Below, piece after piece: positions 1 to 10,496 of a stretch of DNA of 45,131 nucleotides. The first letter of the stretch is position 1. Every line of letters begins with the position of its first letter. Position numbers and translations under genes: made by a program. A model generated the notes under the pieces. The model saw nothing but the letters and a program-made list of their open reading frames with translations, was not told where the DNA came from and searched no databases. The DNA comes from Ignavibacteriota bacterium (GTDB taxonomy: Bacteria; Bacteroidota; Ignavibacteria; UBA10030), in contig PLMK01000036.1 in NCBI GenBank assembly GCA_003142475.1, positions 1 to 45,131 on the forward strand. Direction: 5' to 3'.

Positions 1-456
1 CAATTCATTCGTGCAACGTGGCATCCGTTTGCCGGCATTGTTGCGTTAACCTTTTTATTTTTCCTTATTGGAGCAATTCTTGCTCTGTTGATGAAATCTC
101 TTACGTTATTTATAAAAGCACAAGTCTCGTGGCTTCATGTATATTCGGTTTCTGTTTGGGGAGCGGCGCCTATTATTTTCTTAAGCCCGCTTGCAATGAG
201 TTTGTTTAAAATCATGGAGAATCCATTGTATGTGCTGCCATCGCTCGTGCTTATTCTCCTCTTCCTCTCCTGGACATTTTTACGCGTGCTGAAGGGAATT
301 TCGGTAATGTACGATCTGAATCCGATGAAGACATATGTCGGCGGAATTCTTATGTGCATTATTCTTTTAGGCGTATTGTTCCTCTACTACGATTCAGTCT
401 TTGCTTTAAGTTCGTATTTAAAATTCATCGTTCATCTCGCACAGAACCTCGGGTAA
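1..456 (+). CDS. C-terminal part of a Yip1-like multi-pass membrane protein (5' truncated)
   Basis: The reading frame is open from the first base, so the N-terminus lies outside the window; 151 residues are visible. They form about five hydrophobic segments separated by short polar turns, including a pattern of the type L-x-W-x5-L-x-G-I-S (residues about 96-108) that recalls the bacterial Yip1 domain. No enzymatic motif is visible. The stop codon overlaps the smc start (TAATG), so the two are probably co-transcribed and translationally coupled. The Yip1 assignment rests on hydrophobicity pattern and loop spacing only; the membrane location is much surer than the family. Confidence 0.6.
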   Translation, partial: QFIRATWHPFAGIVALTFLFFLIGAILALLMKSLTLFIKAQVSWLHVYSVSVWGAAPIIFLSPLAMSLFKIMENPLYVLPSLVLILLFLSWTFLRVLKGISVMYDLNPMKTYVGGILMCIILLGVLFLYYDSVFALSSYLKFIVHLAQNLG

Positions 457-3400
457 TGTACTTATCCAAATTAGAAATATTTGGGTTCAAATCGTTTGCA
501 CAGAAAGTGAACCTATCGTTTGACCAAGGGCTTACCGCAATCGTCGGGCCGAATGGCTGCGGTAAAACAAATGTGGTTGATGCTATCCGTTGGGCTTTGG
601 GTGAGCAGAAACCTACAACGTTGCGATCTGACAAAATGGAAGATGTCATTTTCAACGGTACAAAATCGCGCAAGCCTCTAAACGTTGCAGAGGTTTCCAT
701 TACCATCGAGAACACAAAAGGAATACTTCCATCTGAATATAGCGAAGTTACAATCACGCGCCGTGTGTTTCGCTCCGGCGAGAGCGAATATTATTTGAAT
801 AAAACACTCTGCCGCTTGAAAGACATCCGCGATTTGTTTATGGATACCGGCATGGGTTCGGATGCGTACTCTGTCATCGAGTTGAAAATGGTGGAAAGCA
901 TCCTGAGCGATAACTCAGATGAGCGGCGCCGCTTGTTCGAAGAGTCCGCAGGTGTTACGAAATACAAATATCGGCGTAAAGAAGCATTCCGACGTCTTGA
1001 TGTTGTTCGTCAGGATCTAACACGCGTGAATGATATCATTCGCGGTGTGGAGAAAGCTGTGAATTCGCTCGAACGTCAAGCGCAGAAAGCGGAAAAGTAC
1101 AACGAATTGGTGAAGCAACTACAAACATTAGAATTGGATTTGCTTATTCGCGATTTCTCCAACGTGGTTTCGAAAATAGAACCACTGACACAGCAGCTTT
1201 CCATTGCGGTGGATGAAAAGAATCGGTTGGAAGTGGAAGTGAAGCAGGAAGAAGCACTTTTAGATGTACTGCGGCAGGAATCGGAAGAATTAGAGCGACA
1301 ACTCACTGCAACTCAAGAAGACCTCATAACACGACAAACGGCAATCCACGAACTGGAACAGCACCGTGCCACATCGGTAGAGCGCAGGCGGTCACTTCAG
1401 GAAAATATAGAACGATTCAATCGGGAAAAAATAGAACTTACCGAACAGCGGGTGGAGTTGGAGCAGAAACAAGCTGAATTAACCAATTCGTTAGAACAAC
1501 TTCAGACAAAAATTACTACCGCAGAAGAAGTATATCGTCTTAAGAAGACTCAACTCGATGAATTTGAAATCCAGCTGAACGCCAAACGTGCAGAACTGAA
1601 GACAAATCAAGAACAAGTGATTACGCTGATGCATGAACTTGCAGAGCTACGTAATCGTGAGAACCAAGTAAAAGCGCGCATTGAAAATATCCGTGGCCGT
1701 GTTAGCTACACAACAGAAGAGAATGCCGGATATCACCGCGATATCGAGAAAAATTCCGGTTTGATTGCCACGCTTACAGCGGAGAATAAACAGCTTCGTC
1801 TCTCATTTGCGGAAGCAGAAGTGCGAACGCATACGATGGAAGATTACAAGCAAAAGCTTCAGGATGAAATTGAACACCTGCGCCGGCAAGATCACGAAGT
1901 ATTAGGTGATGTTGAACGCAAGCAAGCGCGTATAGATTTTCTAAAAGGATTAGTCGAGAGTTTTGATGGATACTCTGAAGGTGCGAAGTATCTTATTACG
2001 AGCAACGAATGGAGTGCAAAGATTCAGACAACTGTAGGCGAAGCTGTCCAAACAGAACCACAATATCGCATTGCTATTGAAACCGCACTTGGTGAAACGG
2101 CAGGATTTGTTGTTGTCGATAATGTGCAGGAAGCATATGCCGCAATCGATTTCCTGAAGAAGAATAATAAGGGAAAGGCAACATTCATTTGTCTTGACCG
2201 GTTGTCGAGTATTTCTAATCATCGTGTTCCAATCCATAGCGTTGGTGTTATCGGTTGGGCGAGCAGTCTGGTGCAATTTGATAGTCACCATGAAAGATTA
2301 TTCAATTTTCTCTTTGATGATACGCTTTTAGTAAAAGATGTTCCCGCTGCACTCGATATTATTAATAATCATCCTAATGTTCGATGTATTACGTTGGAAG
2401 GTGAAATCGTCACGGGCAGTGGAGTTGTTCGCGGCGGCAGTGTACGACAGGATGAAGGCGGACATATAAGCAAGAAGTCACAATTGGAAGAATTTACAGC
2501 TGAAGTCCGCAAATTACGTAATCGGCACGAAAACATTACGCATGATCTTCAGAAAAAAATGGATGATGTAGAAAATGTCAACCTGAAGAAACTTACCGAA
2601 GAAGCACGCACAATCGAACAACAAAAAACTTCTTTGGAAATCCGCATAGCACAAATCGAATTTGAAAAGAAGCGTGCGCAGGATAATATTGAACGTAACG
2701 ATACAGAAGCGGAAAAACTTGTACAGGAAATTGGATTGTTGGATAAAGAAATTCAAACGCTCACGCCGTCTATTGGTGCATTAGAAAGGCGGCAGGCGGA
2801 AGCTGAACAGCAGGTTGGTGCAGCAATGAGCGAAGTGGAAACAATGGATGCGCTTTGGAATGAATACTCTGGCGTTGCAAATGAAGCGAACCTGTTGGTA
2901 CTTGCACATAAAAGTGAAGAACGCAGTATTCTCCAGGAAAAAGAATACACCACTGCAACATTGCGGACTATCTCGGCGACATTTGATCAGCGGACAGAAG
3001 AAATTTTTAAAGCTAAAGAAGATATAGGAACGATTGTAGCCGATCTGGACGCAATTGCTGTTACGCTTAGCGAAGTACAGCAAGAATATGACAGTGTGCT
3101 GGAACAGAAGAAAACCGTCGATCAGGAATTTTCTGCCAAGCGCGGTCAGATTCATGAAATTGATTTGAAACTGAAAGATGAGCGGCTGAAGCAGGAGGGT
3201 TCTCTGAAATCAGCACACGATCTTGAAATTAAGATTCAAGAACTGACAATGAAATCAGAAAATCTCAAAGTTCGTGCTAAGGAAGATTTCGATATCGATA
3301 TTCAACCGCAAGAATTTCCTGATGCGAACCAGTATGATTTTGCGGCGGCACGCGAAGAAGTCCACAAGATGAAAGAGAAAGTCAACGCACTTGGTGCGGT

Positions 3401-4004
3401 GAACTTTGCAGCGTTCGATGAATACAAGAGCGAGAAAGAACGGCTTGATTTTATTTCTGCCCAGCGGGACGATCTGGAACAATCCGAAAAGACAGTGCTG
3501 GAAACAATCAATGAAATTAATACTACGGCGCAGCAACAGTTTCTACAAACATTTGAATTGATACGCGAAAATTTCATTACAACATTTAAAAGTTTGTTTG
3601 ATGAGGGCGACGAATGCGATCTCCGGCTGGATGCAGAAGAATTGGATCCGCTCGAAGCGCGTATAGAAATAATCGCAAAGCCGCGCGGCAAGCGCCCAAC
3701 ATCGATTGATTTGCTTTCCGGCGGTGAGAAAACTCTCACTGCAATTGCATTATTATTTGCTATTTACCTGGTGAAGCCGAGTCCGTTTTGTATTCTTGAT
3801 GAGGTAGATGCCCCTTTGGATGATTCCAACATAGACCGGTTCGCGCGCATTCTGCGTAAGTTTTCAGATAATACGCAGTTTGTAGTTGTAACACACAATA
3901 AACGAACTATGGAAGCCACGAATGCAATGTACGGTGTGACGATGGAAGAAGAGGGTGTATCTAAACTTGTTTCGGTTCGCTTTAATGAAGTTCAAAACAA
4001 TTAA
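456..4004 (+). CDS. smc: Chromosome segregation protein SMC
   Basis: Structural maintenance of chromosomes ATPase that, with ScpA/ScpB, organises and segregates the chromosome. At 1182 residues it has normal length. The N-terminal MYLSKLEIFGFKSF is typical of SMC and fixes the start at 456, although the frame is open further upstream. Walker A GPNGCGKTN lies at residues 31-39, followed by a long Glu/Lys/Gln-rich coiled coil, a globular hinge at roughly 500-660 with a GG-containing stretch, and a second coiled coil. The ABC signature LSGGEKTLTA begins near 1087 and Walker B PFCILDEVDAPLDD sits near 1110-1121. All ATPase motifs are intact. The start overlaps the stop of the upstream membrane protein. 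Confidence 0.97.
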   Translation: MYLSKLEIFGFKSFAQKVNLSFDQGLTAIVGPNGCGKTNVVDAIRWALGEQKPTTLRSDKMEDVIFNGTKSRKPLNVAEVSITIENTKGILPSEYSEVTITRRVFRSGESEYYLNKTLCRLKDIRDLFMDTGMGSDAYSVIELKMVESILSDNSDERRRLFEESAGVTKYKYRRKEAFRRLDVVRQDLTRVNDIIRGVEKAVNSLERQAQKAEKYNELVKQLQTLELDLLIRDFSNVVSKIEPLTQQLSIAVDEKNRLEVEVKQEEALLDVLRQESEELERQLTATQEDLITRQTAIHELEQHRATSVERRRSLQENIERFNREKIELTEQRVELEQKQAELTNSLEQLQTKITTAEEVYRLKKTQLDEFEIQLNAKRAELKTNQEQVITLMHELAELRNRENQVKARIENIRGRVSYTTEENAGYHRDIEKNSGLIATLTAENKQLRLSFAEAEVRTHTMEDYKQKLQDEIEHLRRQDHEVLGDVERKQARIDFLKGLVESFDGYSEGAKYLITSNEWSAKIQTTVGEAVQTEPQYRIAIETALGETAGFVVVDNVQEAYAAIDFLKKNNKGKATFICLDRLSSISNHRVPIHSVGVIGWASSLVQFDSHHERLFNFLFDDTLLVKDVPAALDIINNHPNVRCITLEGEIVTGSGVVRGGSVRQDEGGHISKKSQLEEFTAEVRKLRNRHENITHDLQKKMDDVENVNLKKLTEEARTIEQQKTSLEIRIAQIEFEKKRAQDNIERNDTEAEKLVQEIGLLDKEIQTLTPSIGALERRQAEAEQQVGAAMSEVETMDALWNEYSGVANEANLLVLAHKSEERSILQEKEYTTATLRTISATFDQRTEEIFKAKEDIGTIVADLDAIAVTLSEVQQEYDSVLEQKKTVDQEFSAKRGQIHEIDLKLKDERLKQEGSLKSAHDLEIKIQELTMKSENLKVRAKEDFDIDIQPQEFPDANQYDFAAAREEVHKMKEKVNALGAVNFAAFDEYKSEKERLDFISAQRDDLEQSEKTVLETINEINTTAQQQFLQTFELIRENFITTFKSLFDEGDECDLRLDAEELDPLEARIEIIAKPRGKRPTSIDLLSGGEKTLTAIALLFAIYLVKPSPFCILDEVDAPLDDSNIDRFARILRKFSDNTQFVVVTHNKRTMEATNAMYGVTMEEEGVSKLVSVRFNEVQNN

Positions 4005-4013
4005 GAAAGTGCG

Positions 4014-4040
4014 GTAGTGGCGAGATAATCTTGCCCCTAC
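4014..4040. repeat. Imperfect palindrome, REP-like hairpin
   Basis: Between smc and the next gene lies an inverted repeat: GTAG, GGC and GAT pair in order with ATC, GCC and CTAC, with small internal mismatches. No run of T follows on the + strand, so it is not an obvious terminator. It resembles the short GTAGGGGC-type palindromes dispersed between genes in many genomes; only one copy was noticed here. Confidence 0.55.
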
Positions 4041-4049
4041 ACTAAAAAA

Positions 4050-4766
4050 ATGATTCGTGTCTTTTGTGATTTTGATGGTACTGTATGCTCGCAGGATGTT
4101 GGTGAGCAGTTTTTTTTGAAATTTGCAGGTGAAAAAGCGGAGCAAAACATTCAGCGTTTGCTCGGCGATGAAATCACAATGCAGGAATGGTTGACGGAAT
4201 TGTGTGAAGCGATTACTTCAATCCATCAAAAGGAGTTTTTGGATTTCGTAGATCAGTTTGTGATTGATCCGCACTTCTCAGAATTTAGTCGCTTCTGTAA
4301 AGAGCAAAAGATCCTGTTGACGATTCTCAGTGATGGATTAGATGCTTACATCGAGCGTGTTCTTTCGAATGCGGGATTGAACCAGATACCGTTTTTTGCA
4401 AATCACACGGAGTTTCTAAACGTGAGCGGCAGAGATAAACTTGTAGCTACATTTCCGTACACTGATGCAGAATGTAACCTGTGCGGCAATTGCAAGCGCA
4501 ATCATATACTGAACACATCAGCTGATGATGATGTTATCGTTTATATTGGCGATGGATTTTCTGATCGATGTCCGGTTAGGTATGCAGATATAGTCTTTGC
4601 TAAGCGGCAGTTAATCAAGCATTGTCAGGACCAGAATATTACATATTTTGAATTCAATAACTTTGGCGATGTACAGATAAAGATGGAAGAAATTGTTCAG
4701 CGCAAACGCATTCGTCATCGGCAAGAAGCTGCAAGGGCGCGTCGCGAAGTTTTTATGCAGGGATAA
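4050..4766 (+). CDS. MtnX-like HAD superfamily phosphatase
   Basis: Predicted cytoplasmic phosphatase of HAD class IB (238 residues). The nucleophile motif DFDGT is at residues 7-11 (MIRVFCDFDGTV), motif II appears as ILSDGLDAY near 90, and motif IV as YIGDGFSDRC near 170. A cysteine cluster, CNLCGNCKR near 146-154, matches a feature of the MtnX-like/YktC-type branch and could bind metal. Characterised MtnX acts in methionine salvage, but no other salvage gene is nearby, so the substrate is left open. No good Shine-Dalgarno sequence precedes the ATG. The next gene starts 3 bases after its stop, suggesting one operon. Confidence 0.8.
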   Translation: MIRVFCDFDGTVCSQDVGEQFFLKFAGEKAEQNIQRLLGDEITMQEWLTELCEAITSIHQKEFLDFVDQFVIDPHFSEFSRFCKEQKILLTILSDGLDAYIERVLSNAGLNQIPFFANHTEFLNVSGRDKLVATFPYTDAECNLCGNCKRNHILNTSADDDVIVYIGDGFSDRCPVRYADIVFAKRQLIKHCQDQNITYFEFNNFGDVQIKMEEIVQRKRIRHRQEAARARREVFMQG

Positions 4767-4769
4767 TAC

Positions 4770-5351
4770 TTGAAATCTTTTCGAGAAATAGTATTTACTC
4801 TCAGAAGCTACACACCAATTCCATTTCTCGTAGCGATGGTTGCCTTTGCTCAACCAACAGCCGTAACAATGGCAGCCGGATTTATCGTTGTGGCGGCAGG
4901 AGAGTTTATTCGTTTTTGGGGCGTTGCATATGCCGGAAGTCTCACACGTGTAACCAGCAGTGTTGGCGCGCCTGAAGTGATTGTAGCGGGACCGTTTGCT
5001 CGTGTTCGCAATCCGCTTTACGTCGGCAACTTGTTTACGTATGTCGGTATCGGCATTATGTCAAACGCACTTTTCCCGTGGCTTGTAATAATCGCGGCAG
5101 TGTGGTTTAGTTTCCAATATTATCAGATCGTGATGTTGGAAGAAAGTTTTCTGGAAAAAGAATTTGGCTCGGTGTATTTTGAATTCAAGCGCAATGTGCC
5201 GCGTTTTATTCCGCGCTTGTCGGCGTACGTTAATCCGATTCAGTCAAAACAATTGGCGAATTGGAAAGAAGCAATACATTCTGAGCGGCGAACATTCCAA
5301 GCATTAGGTTTTGTGCTTGTGATTCTCATTGTTCTTTGGTATGTGAGGTAA
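4770..5351 (+). CDS. Isoprenylcysteine carboxyl methyltransferase-like membrane protein
   Basis: A 193-residue integral membrane protein with about four or five hydrophobic segments. GPFARVRNPLYVGN (residues about 72-85) followed by the paired glutamates of MLEESFLEKEFG (about 126-137) is the hallmark of the ICMT/phospholipid-methyltransferase family, in which these residues bind S-adenosylmethionine. The natural methyl acceptor in bacteria is mostly unknown. It starts with TTG three bases after the HAD phosphatase and ends three bases before lpxB. This placement fits an envelope-related operon but does not prove a shared function. Confidence 0.82.
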   Translation: MKSFREIVFTLRSYTPIPFLVAMVAFAQPTAVTMAAGFIVVAAGEFIRFWGVAYAGSLTRVTSSVGAPEVIVAGPFARVRNPLYVGNLFTYVGIGIMSNALFPWLVIIAAVWFSFQYYQIVMLEESFLEKEFGSVYFEFKRNVPRFIPRLSAYVNPIQSKQLANWKEAIHSERRTFQALGFVLVILIVLWYVR

Positions 5352-5354
5352 CGC

Positions 5355-6476
5355 GTGGTTCAGCGCGTAATGATCATTGCTGGTGAAGCATCGGGTGATT
5401 TGCATGGCTCCGGCGTTGTGCGGGAGTTGAAACGCTTATCGCCTACTGTTGATGTGTTTGGTGTCGGCGGCGATAAAATGAAGCGCGAAGGCATGGATCT
5501 TATCTATCACATCAACGAGCTTGGGTTTATGGGCTTTATAGAAGTGTTGCAACATCTTCCATTTATCAAGACGATGGAACACACTCTTGAGCAAATCGTC
5601 AAGTTCAAGAAACCGGATGTGCTGGTGCTGATTGATTATCCCGGATTCAATCTCCGGTTTGCACGCATCGCTAGACGTTATAATGTCAAAATCGTTTACT
5701 ATATAAGTCCGCAGGTTTGGGCTTGGCATAGATCGCGTGTGAAAAAGATTCACTCGCTTGTTGATAAGATGCTGGTCATTTTTCCGTTTGAAGTGGATTT
5801 CTATCATACGGAAGGAATCGATGCAGAGTTCGTCGGTCATCCTTTATTGGAAGTGTTGGAATCGAGACTTAACCGGAAGAATTTTTGCAAGCGGTTCTCA
5901 TTAGATGAGCAGAAACCAATTGTGGCATTGCTCCCGGGAAGTCGCAAGCAGGAGATCGATTATATATTTCCTGAGATGCTTTCCGCTGCACGGATTATTT
6001 CTATGCAGAACAATGCAGAAATTGTAGTTGGTATTGCACCAACTTTGGAAGAGGAATATTTCAAAACGCTCTACAATTTAAAAGGCGTTCATTTTATAAA
6101 AGGATTGACGTACGAAGTAATGGCAAATGCTGATTTTGCATTTGTCACTTCAGGCACGGCGACATTGGAAACAGCATGTTTTGGAACCCCGATGTTTGTG
6201 GTATACAAAACCTCATGGTTGACGTACTTGATAGGTCGCGTGCTCGTGCATGTCAAAAATATTGGGCTTGTCAATATTGTGGCGGGTAAGACTATTGCGC
6301 CGGAGTTTATTCAGAATAAAGCAGCTGCGAAGAAAATGGCAAAGTCAGCGGTGAGACTATTGAATGATGAAAAACGACTTACTGATATGAAAGCAGATCT
6401 ATCTAAAGTGAAGGTAATGCTCGGTACGGTTGGCGCATCGCAGCGAGTTGCAGAACGAATTATGAAGATGCCGTAA
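5355..6476 (+). CDS. lpxB: Lipid-A-disaccharide synthase
   Basis: Membrane-associated GT19 glycosyltransferase joining UDP-2,3-diacylglucosamine and lipid X (2,3-diacylglucosamine 1-phosphate) to form the lipid A disaccharide. It has 373 residues, a normal length. Visible landmarks are GEASGDLHGSG (10-20), ISPQVWAWH (117-125), GHPLLE (161-166), LLPGSRKQE (192-200) and SGTATLE (266-272), all typical of LpxB. The start is GTG, three bases after the methyltransferase gene. lpxK follows directly, so two steps of Kdo-lipid A synthesis are neighbours; this also implies an LPS-bearing outer membrane. Confidence 0.97.
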   Translation: MVQRVMIIAGEASGDLHGSGVVRELKRLSPTVDVFGVGGDKMKREGMDLIYHINELGFMGFIEVLQHLPFIKTMEHTLEQIVKFKKPDVLVLIDYPGFNLRFARIARRYNVKIVYYISPQVWAWHRSRVKKIHSLVDKMLVIFPFEVDFYHTEGIDAEFVGHPLLEVLESRLNRKNFCKRFSLDEQKPIVALLPGSRKQEIDYIFPEMLSAARIISMQNNAEIVVGIAPTLEEEYFKTLYNLKGVHFIKGLTYEVMANADFAFVTSGTATLETACFGTPMFVVYKTSWLTYLIGRVLVHVKNIGLVNIVAGKTIAPEFIQNKAAAKKMAKSAVRLLNDEKRLTDMKADLSKVKVMLGTVGASQRVAERIMKMP

Positions 6477-7523
6477 ATGAGACGTGCAAGACTTTTTCTA
6501 TTGCCGTTTTCTCTGTTTTATTGGTTCGGAGTTGTTGTTCGCAATTGGTTCTTTGATATAGGTGTTTTAAAAACAAAAAAAATAAGCATGCCTGTGATTT
6601 CTGTCGGTAATATTTCAGTGGGCGGAGTTGGCAAAACACCATTTGTGGAAATGCTGATCGAAAGATTAAAAATCGGTCATCACCTGGCAGTTGTTAGCCG
6701 TGGGTATAAGAGGAAAACAATAGGAACGATCATTGTCAACGATGGTCGTGGAAAATTATCTTCGGTTGAAAATTCTGGAGATGAGCCGATGCAGCTTGTG
6801 CACAAATATCCGGAGTTAATAGTTGTTGTCGATGAACAACGTGTGCGGGGAGCGCATAAAGCCATCGAGCTTGGTGCAACAATGATTCTGCTCGATGATG
6901 GATTCCAACACAGGTATTTACACCGGGATCTTAACATTGTGATTCTTACTGCGGAAGAAATTTTGAATGGAGATTTATTACTGCCGGTTGGAAATAGACG
7001 CGAGCCATTGACCTCGTTGAAGCGCGCGGATCTCATTGCAGTAACACGATGTGTGGATATAAAAGAATATGAACGTGCTTGCGCAATAGGTCGGGAGTGT
7101 CATTTGCTTCCAATTAAAACGCCAACTGTTGGATTGAAAACGAAACTGAAAACATTCAAACGTGTTTCATCCAATGAGATTGTGAAAGCTGATAATTTTA
7201 TAAATAAAAATGTGATTGCGTTCTCCGGAATCGGTAATCCGAAATCATTTGAAGAATTGATGATAAAAACGAACGTAAAAGTCTTGAAGCATATTGCTTT
7301 CTCAGATCACCATTGGTACAAGGATGAAGATATTAAGACAATTATTAATACAAGAAAAGAAACAAATGCTGATTTCATTATCACAACAGAAAAAGACACA
7401 GCGCGGCTTAAGGATCGGTTTGTAGAATTTCTGGAAACGGAACATGTAATAGTTGCTGAAATTCAGCAGGAAATTATCTCTGGAGAACAAAATTTAAACG
7501 AGTTATTAAAACGCGTAAATTAA
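6477..7523 (+). CDS. lpxK: Tetraacyldisaccharide 4'-kinase
   Basis: Inner-membrane kinase that phosphorylates the 4' position of the lipid A disaccharide made by LpxB. It has 348 residues with a hydrophobic N-terminal stretch (about 5-22) acting as membrane anchor. The P-loop is ISVGGVGKTPF around residues 46-56. LDDGFQHRYLHRDLNIV (about 138-154) and a C-terminal FSDHHWY plus IITTEKDTARL segment match the family. The ATG follows the lpxB stop with no spacer, so the two are translationally coupled. Confidence 0.96.
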   Translation: MRRARLFLLPFSLFYWFGVVVRNWFFDIGVLKTKKISMPVISVGNISVGGVGKTPFVEMLIERLKIGHHLAVVSRGYKRKTIGTIIVNDGRGKLSSVENSGDEPMQLVHKYPELIVVVDEQRVRGAHKAIELGATMILLDDGFQHRYLHRDLNIVILTAEEILNGDLLLPVGNRREPLTSLKRADLIAVTRCVDIKEYERACAIGRECHLLPIKTPTVGLKTKLKTFKRVSSNEIVKADNFINKNVIAFSGIGNPKSFEELMIKTNVKVLKHIAFSDHHWYKDEDIKTIINTRKETNADFIITTEKDTARLKDRFVEFLETEHVIVAEIQQEIISGEQNLNELLKRVN

Positions 7524-7640
7524 AACATCAAAGACGAAAAAACATATTCACAGGGAACTTGCGGGAACAATCTTACAAGAATTTCCTTAATTTCATAAAA
7601 TAAACAAGAAATAATACTCACTGAAAGGATAACATTCAAA

Positions 7641-10409
7641 ATGGCAAAAGTACCAAAGTATGTCTATTTCTTCGGCAGTGGAAAAGCCGAAGGTAAAGCC
7701 GAGATGAAAAATCTTCTCGGCGGTAAAGGTGCAAACCTTGCCGAGATGGTTAATATCGGGTTGCCGGTTCCGCCGGGTTTCACTATCACGACCGAAGTAT
7801 GTACCGCATATTACCAGAATAAACAAAAGTATCCAAAGTCGCTGCAGAAAGAAGTTCTTACCGCGCTTGCGAAAGTTGAAAAGGCGATGGGTGCGAAACT
7901 TGGCGATGCCAAAAATCCGCTGCTTGTTTCTATTCGTTCCGGCGCGCGCGCGTCGATGCCCGGCATGATGGACACTATCCTCAACCTTGGTCTTAACGAT
8001 AAAACAGTTGCAGGCCTTATTGCCAAGACGAAGAACGAACGTTTCGTGTATGATTCATATCGACGTTTCGTGCAGATGTATGGAGACGTTGTGCTTGGAT
8101 TGAAACCGGTGAACAAGGACGACATCGATCCATTTGAAGAAATTATCGAAGCAAAGAAACATCAGAAAAATATAAAGCTCGATACCGAACTAACAGCCGA
8201 AGATTTAAAGGAACTTGTTGTGAAGTTTAAAGCGGCAATCAAAGAAAAAACCGGACACGACTTCCCCGAAGATCCGCTTGAACAAATGTGGGGTGCTATT
8301 GGTGCAGTGTTTGGTTCTTGGATGAACGACCGTGCAATTGCTTATCGCAAGATGTATGATATTCCAGAGTCATGGGGCACTGCAGTAAACGTGCAAACGA
8401 TGGTGTTCGGCAACATGGGTGAAGATTCCGGAACTGGTGTTGCGTTCACTCGCGATGCAGCTACCGGCGAAAATTATTTCTACGGTGAATATTTGATGAA
8501 CGCGCAGGGAGAAGATGTTGTTGCCGGTACGCGCACACCGTTGCCGATATTAAAACTCAAAGAACAGGATGCTAAACTGTACGAACAGTTAGACAAAATT
8601 CGCAGGACATTAGAAAAACATTATCATGATATGATGGATGTTGAGTTTACTATCCAGCAGGGCAAATTGTTCATGCTCCAATGCCGTGTTGGAAAGCGGA
8701 CTGCATTTGCTGCAATCAAGATAGCGGTAGATATGGTTGTTGAGAAACTTATTTCAGAAAAAGAAGCGCTGATGCGCATCGAGCCGGATCAATTAAATCA
8801 ATTACTTCGCCCGATTTTTGATCTAAAAGAAAAAGAAGCAGCGGTTAAATCCGGACGTTTGTTGGCGAAAGGTTTGAATGCAGGTCCAGGTGCCGCTACC
8901 GGACGCCTCGTGTTCAATGCTGTTGATGCAGAAGCGTGGAAGAATCGCGGCGAGAAAGTCATTCTCACGCGTATCGAAACTTCACCGGAAGACATCAAAG
9001 GCATGGATGCATCAGAAGGTATTCTTACTGCGCGCGGAGGTATGACCTCACATGCAGCACTTGTTGCTCGCCAAATGGGCAAGGTATGCGTTGCAGGCTG
9101 CGATGAGTTGAATATCGATTATGCTAAGCACACGATGGCTGTCAAAGGCAAAGTGTTGAAAGAAGGCGATTGGATTTCACTGGATGGCTCAACCGGTCAA
9201 GTGCTCGAAGGTAAAATTCAAACGAAGCCGTCAGAGGTATTGCAAGTACTTGTCGAAAAAACTCTCGATCCGAAAGATGCACCTGTATACCGAACTTTCG
9301 AAAAAGTAATGGTGTGGGCTGATAAATATCGAACACTGAATATTCGTACAAACGCCGATCAGCCGGATCAAGCTGCGAATGCAATCGCATTCGGAGCCGA
9401 AGGAATCGGCCTTTGCCGAACCGAACATATGTTCTTCGGTGAAGGAAAGATTGGACCGATGCGCGAGATGATTCTTGCCGATACAGTTGAACAGCGCAGG
9501 GTAGCACTCGCAAAACTGCTCCCATTACAGCGTGTAGACTTCGCCGGTATCTTTGAAGCGATGAACGGAAAACCGGTAACGATTCGCACAATTGATCCGC
9601 CATTGCATGAGTTTGTGCCGCACGAAGAAAAAGAACAGCGTGCACTCGCACAATCAATGGGCATCAGCTACGAGAAAGTAAAAGAGCGCGTCGAAGGTTT
9701 GCATGAGTTTAATCCGATGCTTGGGTTGCGTGGATGCAGGCTCGGTATTATCTTCCCGGAAATCACCGAGATGCAGGCACGTGCAATTTTTGAGGCCGCT
9801 GCTGATACACAGAAAAAAGGCATTGCTGTAGCACCGGAAGTTATGATTCCTCTCGTTGGCAATGTGAAAGAACTTCAGCATCAAGAAAAACTTGTTCGTG
9901 CAACTGCTGAAGCGGTTATGCAGGAAAAAGGAGTGAAGTTCAAATATATGGTTGGTACGATGATCGAAATTCCGCGAGGCGCTATTACAGCGGATGAGAT
10001 AGCAACAGTTGCTGAATTCTTCAGCTTTGGTACAAACGATCTGACGCAGACGACGCTTGGTGTAAGCCGAGATGATGCGGCAAAATTCCTTGTTCCTTAC
10101 GTTGCGAAAGAAATATACGCGAAGGACCCGTTTGAAGTGCTGGATCGCGGTGGTGTTGGCAAAGTTATGCAGATCGCCGTGGAAAAGGGCCGCGCAACAC
10201 GCCCCGGTATAAAACTCGGCATCTGTGGTGAACACGGTGGTGAACCATCAAGCATTGAGTTCTGTCATATTATCGGCTTGAACTATGTAAGTTGTTCGCC
10301 ATTCCGCGTTCCGATTGCTCGCTTGGCTGCCGCACGTGCAGCGCTGTTGAATCCAACAGCACCTGCGAAGAACGCCGGCAAAAAAGCAAAAACGTCGCGC
10401 AAGAAGTAA
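7641..10409 (+). CDS. ppdK: Pyruvate, phosphate dikinase
   Basis: Interconverts pyruvate + ATP + phosphate with PEP + AMP + pyrophosphate, in glycolytic or gluconeogenic direction. The 922-residue protein holds the N-terminal ATP-grasp part ([13 protein letters not shown] near 24-36), the swivelling phosphohistidine domain ([12 protein letters not shown], catalytic His at 471) and the C-terminal TIM barrel with [14 protein letters not shown] (catalytic Cys at 875). A Lys/Ala-rich tail of about 20 residues ends the protein. A good ribosome site, GAAAGGATAAC, precedes the ATG. It stands alone, 117 bases after lpxK, and is followed by a hairpin terminator. Confidence 0.98.
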   Translation: MAKVPKYVYFFGSGKAEGKAEMKNLLGGKGANLAEMVNIGLPVPPGFTITTEVCTAYYQNKQKYPKSLQKEVLTALAKVEKAMGAKLGDAKNPLLVSIRSGARASMPGMMDTILNLGLNDKTVAGLIAKTKNERFVYDSYRRFVQMYGDVVLGLKPVNKDDIDPFEEIIEAKKHQKNIKLDTELTAEDLKELVVKFKAAIKEKTGHDFPEDPLEQMWGAIGAVFGSWMNDRAIAYRKMYDIPESWGTAVNVQTMVFGNMGEDSGTGVAFTRDAATGENYFYGEYLMNAQGEDVVAGTRTPLPILKLKEQDAKLYEQLDKIRRTLEKHYHDMMDVEFTIQQGKLFMLQCRVGKRTAFAAIKIAVDMVVEKLISEKEALMRIEPDQLNQLLRPIFDLKEKEAAVKSGRLLAKGLNAGPGAATGRLVFNAVDAEAWKNRGEKVILTRIETSPEDIKGMDASEGILTARGGMTSHAALVARQMGKVCVAGCDELNIDYAKHTMAVKGKVLKEGDWISLDGSTGQVLEGKIQTKPSEVLQVLVEKTLDPKDAPVYRTFEKVMVWADKYRTLNIRTNADQPDQAANAIAFGAEGIGLCRTEHMFFGEGKIGPMREMILADTVEQRRVALAKLLPLQRVDFAGIFEAMNGKPVTIRTIDPPLHEFVPHEEKEQRALAQSMGISYEKVKERVEGLHEFNPMLGLRGCRLGIIFPEITEMQARAIFEAAADTQKKGIAVAPEVMIPLVGNVKELQHQEKLVRATAEAVMQEKGVKFKYMVGTMIEIPRGAITADEIATVAEFFSFGTNDLTQTTLGVSRDDAAKFLVPYVAKEIYAKDPFEVLDRGGVGKVMQIAVEKGRATRPGIKLGICGEHGGEPSSIEFCHIIGLNYVSCSPFRVPIARLAAARAALLNPTAPAKNAGKKAKTSRKK

Positions 10410-10434
10410 ACTGACGTATAGTTCATTAAATCAT

Positions 10435-10464
10435 AGGAGGCGGAATATTTATTTACCGCCTCCT
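10435..10464 (+). terminator. Probable terminator after ppdK
   Basis: A perfect 9-base stem (AGGAGGCGG pairing with CCGCCTCCT) encloses a 12-base AT-rich loop. The downstream T-tract is weak, so termination may be partial. It separates ppdK from queA. Confidence 0.6.
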
Positions 10465-10496
10465 TCATCTTAAAAACTATAGAAGGGATATGAGCA

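Noticed and set aside
354-455. N-terminal extension of SMC by 34 residues
   Set aside because: The extension overlaps the end of the upstream membrane protein gene, and SMC homology begins exactly at the ATG at 456.
9142-10235. Long antisense frames (171 and 193 codons) opposite ppdK
   Set aside because: The ppdK protein is full length with all catalytic residues; the antisense products have no recognisable domain and no initiation signal.
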